Shown: positions 63,494 to 64,000 of the stretch, in pieces
Position numbering within the stretch: position 1 is the stretch's first letter
How the letters are laid out: every line of letters begins with the position of its first letter
Source: Palaemon carinicauda
Lineage: Eukaryota > Arthropoda > Malacostraca > Decapoda > Palaemonidae
Assembly (NCBI RefSeq): GCF_036898095.1
Contig: NC_090751.1
Span: 86,441,120-86,505,119, forward strand
Reading direction: 5' to 3'
Length of the DNA: 64,000 nt
Translations under genes and position numbers: made by a program
The notes under the pieces: model-generated
The model's input: only the letters and a program-made list of their open reading frames with translations
What the model was told of the DNA's origin: nothing
The model's database searches: none

Positions 63494-64000
63494 GAGGGCG
63501 AGCGTTCAGGGTTGTGCGATGAGGAGCAGCATGCGTAAGCGGGCAATCGTGCAGGGTTGTGCGATGGCGAGCAGCATGCGCAGGTGAAATGATCGCGTGA
63601 AAGGGTGCGATGGTGATCAGCATCCGCAAGAGGGCGATCGTTCAGGGTGGTGCGATGAGGAGCAGCATGCGTAAGCGGGCAATCGTTCAGGGTTGTGCGA
63701 TGGCGAGCAGCATGCGCAGGTGAATGATCGCGTGAAAGGGTGCGATGGTGATCAGCATCCGCAAGAGGGCGATCGTTCAGGGTGGTGCGATGAGGAGCAG
63801 CATGCGTAAGCGGGCAATCGTTCAGGGTTGTGCGATGGCGAGCAGCATGCGCAGGTGAATAATCGCGTGAAAGGGTGCGATGGTGATCAGCATCCGCAAG
63901 AGGGCGATCGTTCAGGGTTGTGCGATAACGATCAGCATCCGCAGTTGAGGGTCGCGCGATGGCGATCAGCATCCGCAGTTGAGGGTCGCGCGATGGCGAT
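63471..64000 (-). repeat. 45-bp minisatellite in 135-bp higher-order units
   Basis: GCGATGGTGATCAGCATCCG recurs at 63471, 63607, 63742 and 63877 (136, 135, 135 bp). Each unit comprises three diverged ~45-bp subunits, each containing CAGCATSCG. On the - strand this gives an open frame (63481-63972) of 45-residue repeats such as DADHHRTLSRDHSPAHAARH. One extra A in the first unit shifts the frame. The repeat continues to the window edge in a modified form. Confidence 0.85.

Larger units (their letters stand above)
59001..64000 (-). mobile_element. DIRS-like YR retrotransposon, copy F (family 3), - strand
   Basis: On the - strand the order is: coding minisatellites and gag-like ORF (64000-62462), RT fingers (about 61990-61800), RT thumb (near 61530), a 5S-like insert (61395-61501), RNase H/linker (about 60800-60580), recombinase (about 60500-59340), and a 3' UTR (59340-59001) running into the gap. 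It is GC-rich, unlike families 1 and 2. The left end lies beyond 64000 and the right end probably in the gap. Several frames are broken and the recombinase has lost catalytic residues. Confidence 0.65.

Overview
This looks like an animal nuclear window, most likely from a decapod crustacean (shrimp-like). The reasons are intron-rich animal genes (a COMM-domain gene and a lysyl oxidase-like gene), very abundant microsatellites, a tRNA-derived SINE and non-LTR tails of types I associate with decapods, and many DIRS-type tyrosine-recombinase (YR) retrotransposons. The taxon is inferred; nothing in the window names it. There is no prokaryotic gene organisation, operon or CRISPR.

Only two host genes are recognisable, and they converge. 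COMMD10 is on the + strand, with four coding exons at 7110-7211, 21814-21969, 29368-29462 and 35695-35818. The exon(s) for the first ~50 residues were not found and probably lie left of the window. A LOXL2-like lysyl oxidase is on the - strand, with two SRCR domains and a complete LOX catalytic domain, in exons at 48599-48745, 47798-48000, 47194-47383, 46825-46983, 46575-46702, 46051-46181 and 44341-44593. It is followed by two alternative, equally long, intact last exons at 42492-42614 and 38069-38191. Exon phases match at every junction of both genes. The LOXL 5' exon(s) were not found.

The left 30 kb (COMMD10 introns and upstream) is packed with DIRS-like elements, all in + orientation. 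Family 1 comprises copy A (its end, 1-1003) and copy B (10841-17677). Family 2 comprises copies C (1340-7077), D0 (9540-10840 plus 17678-17938), D (17939-21625) and E (22393-29150). Copy B is nested in D0 and keeps the diagnostic DIRS architecture of inverted terminal repeats plus an internal complementary region. A PIF/Harbinger-like element with a TTA target duplication (7486-8209) abuts a truncated LINE (8213-9497). Copy E carries a tRNA-SINE inside its recombinase region.

From 29.5 to 58.5 kb the DNA is AT-rich: introns of the two genes, a piggyBac-like MITE, LINE 3' tails ending in (TAA)n, and long AT, CT, CA, GA and AAT microsatellites. A second LINE (about 56760-58500, - strand) runs into a 500-base N gap (58501-59000). 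To the right of the gap the sequence becomes GC-rich. It is a third DIRS family (copy F, - strand, 59001-64000) with an open gag-like ORF, coding minisatellites, a dead recombinase and an inserted 5S rRNA-like pseudogene.

Most of the open frames here are transposon relics or shadows of simple repeats. The points most worth a second look are the duplicated LOXL last exons, the intact DIRS ITR/ICR geometry of copy B, the repeat-expanded gag proteins, and the 5S-like insert.
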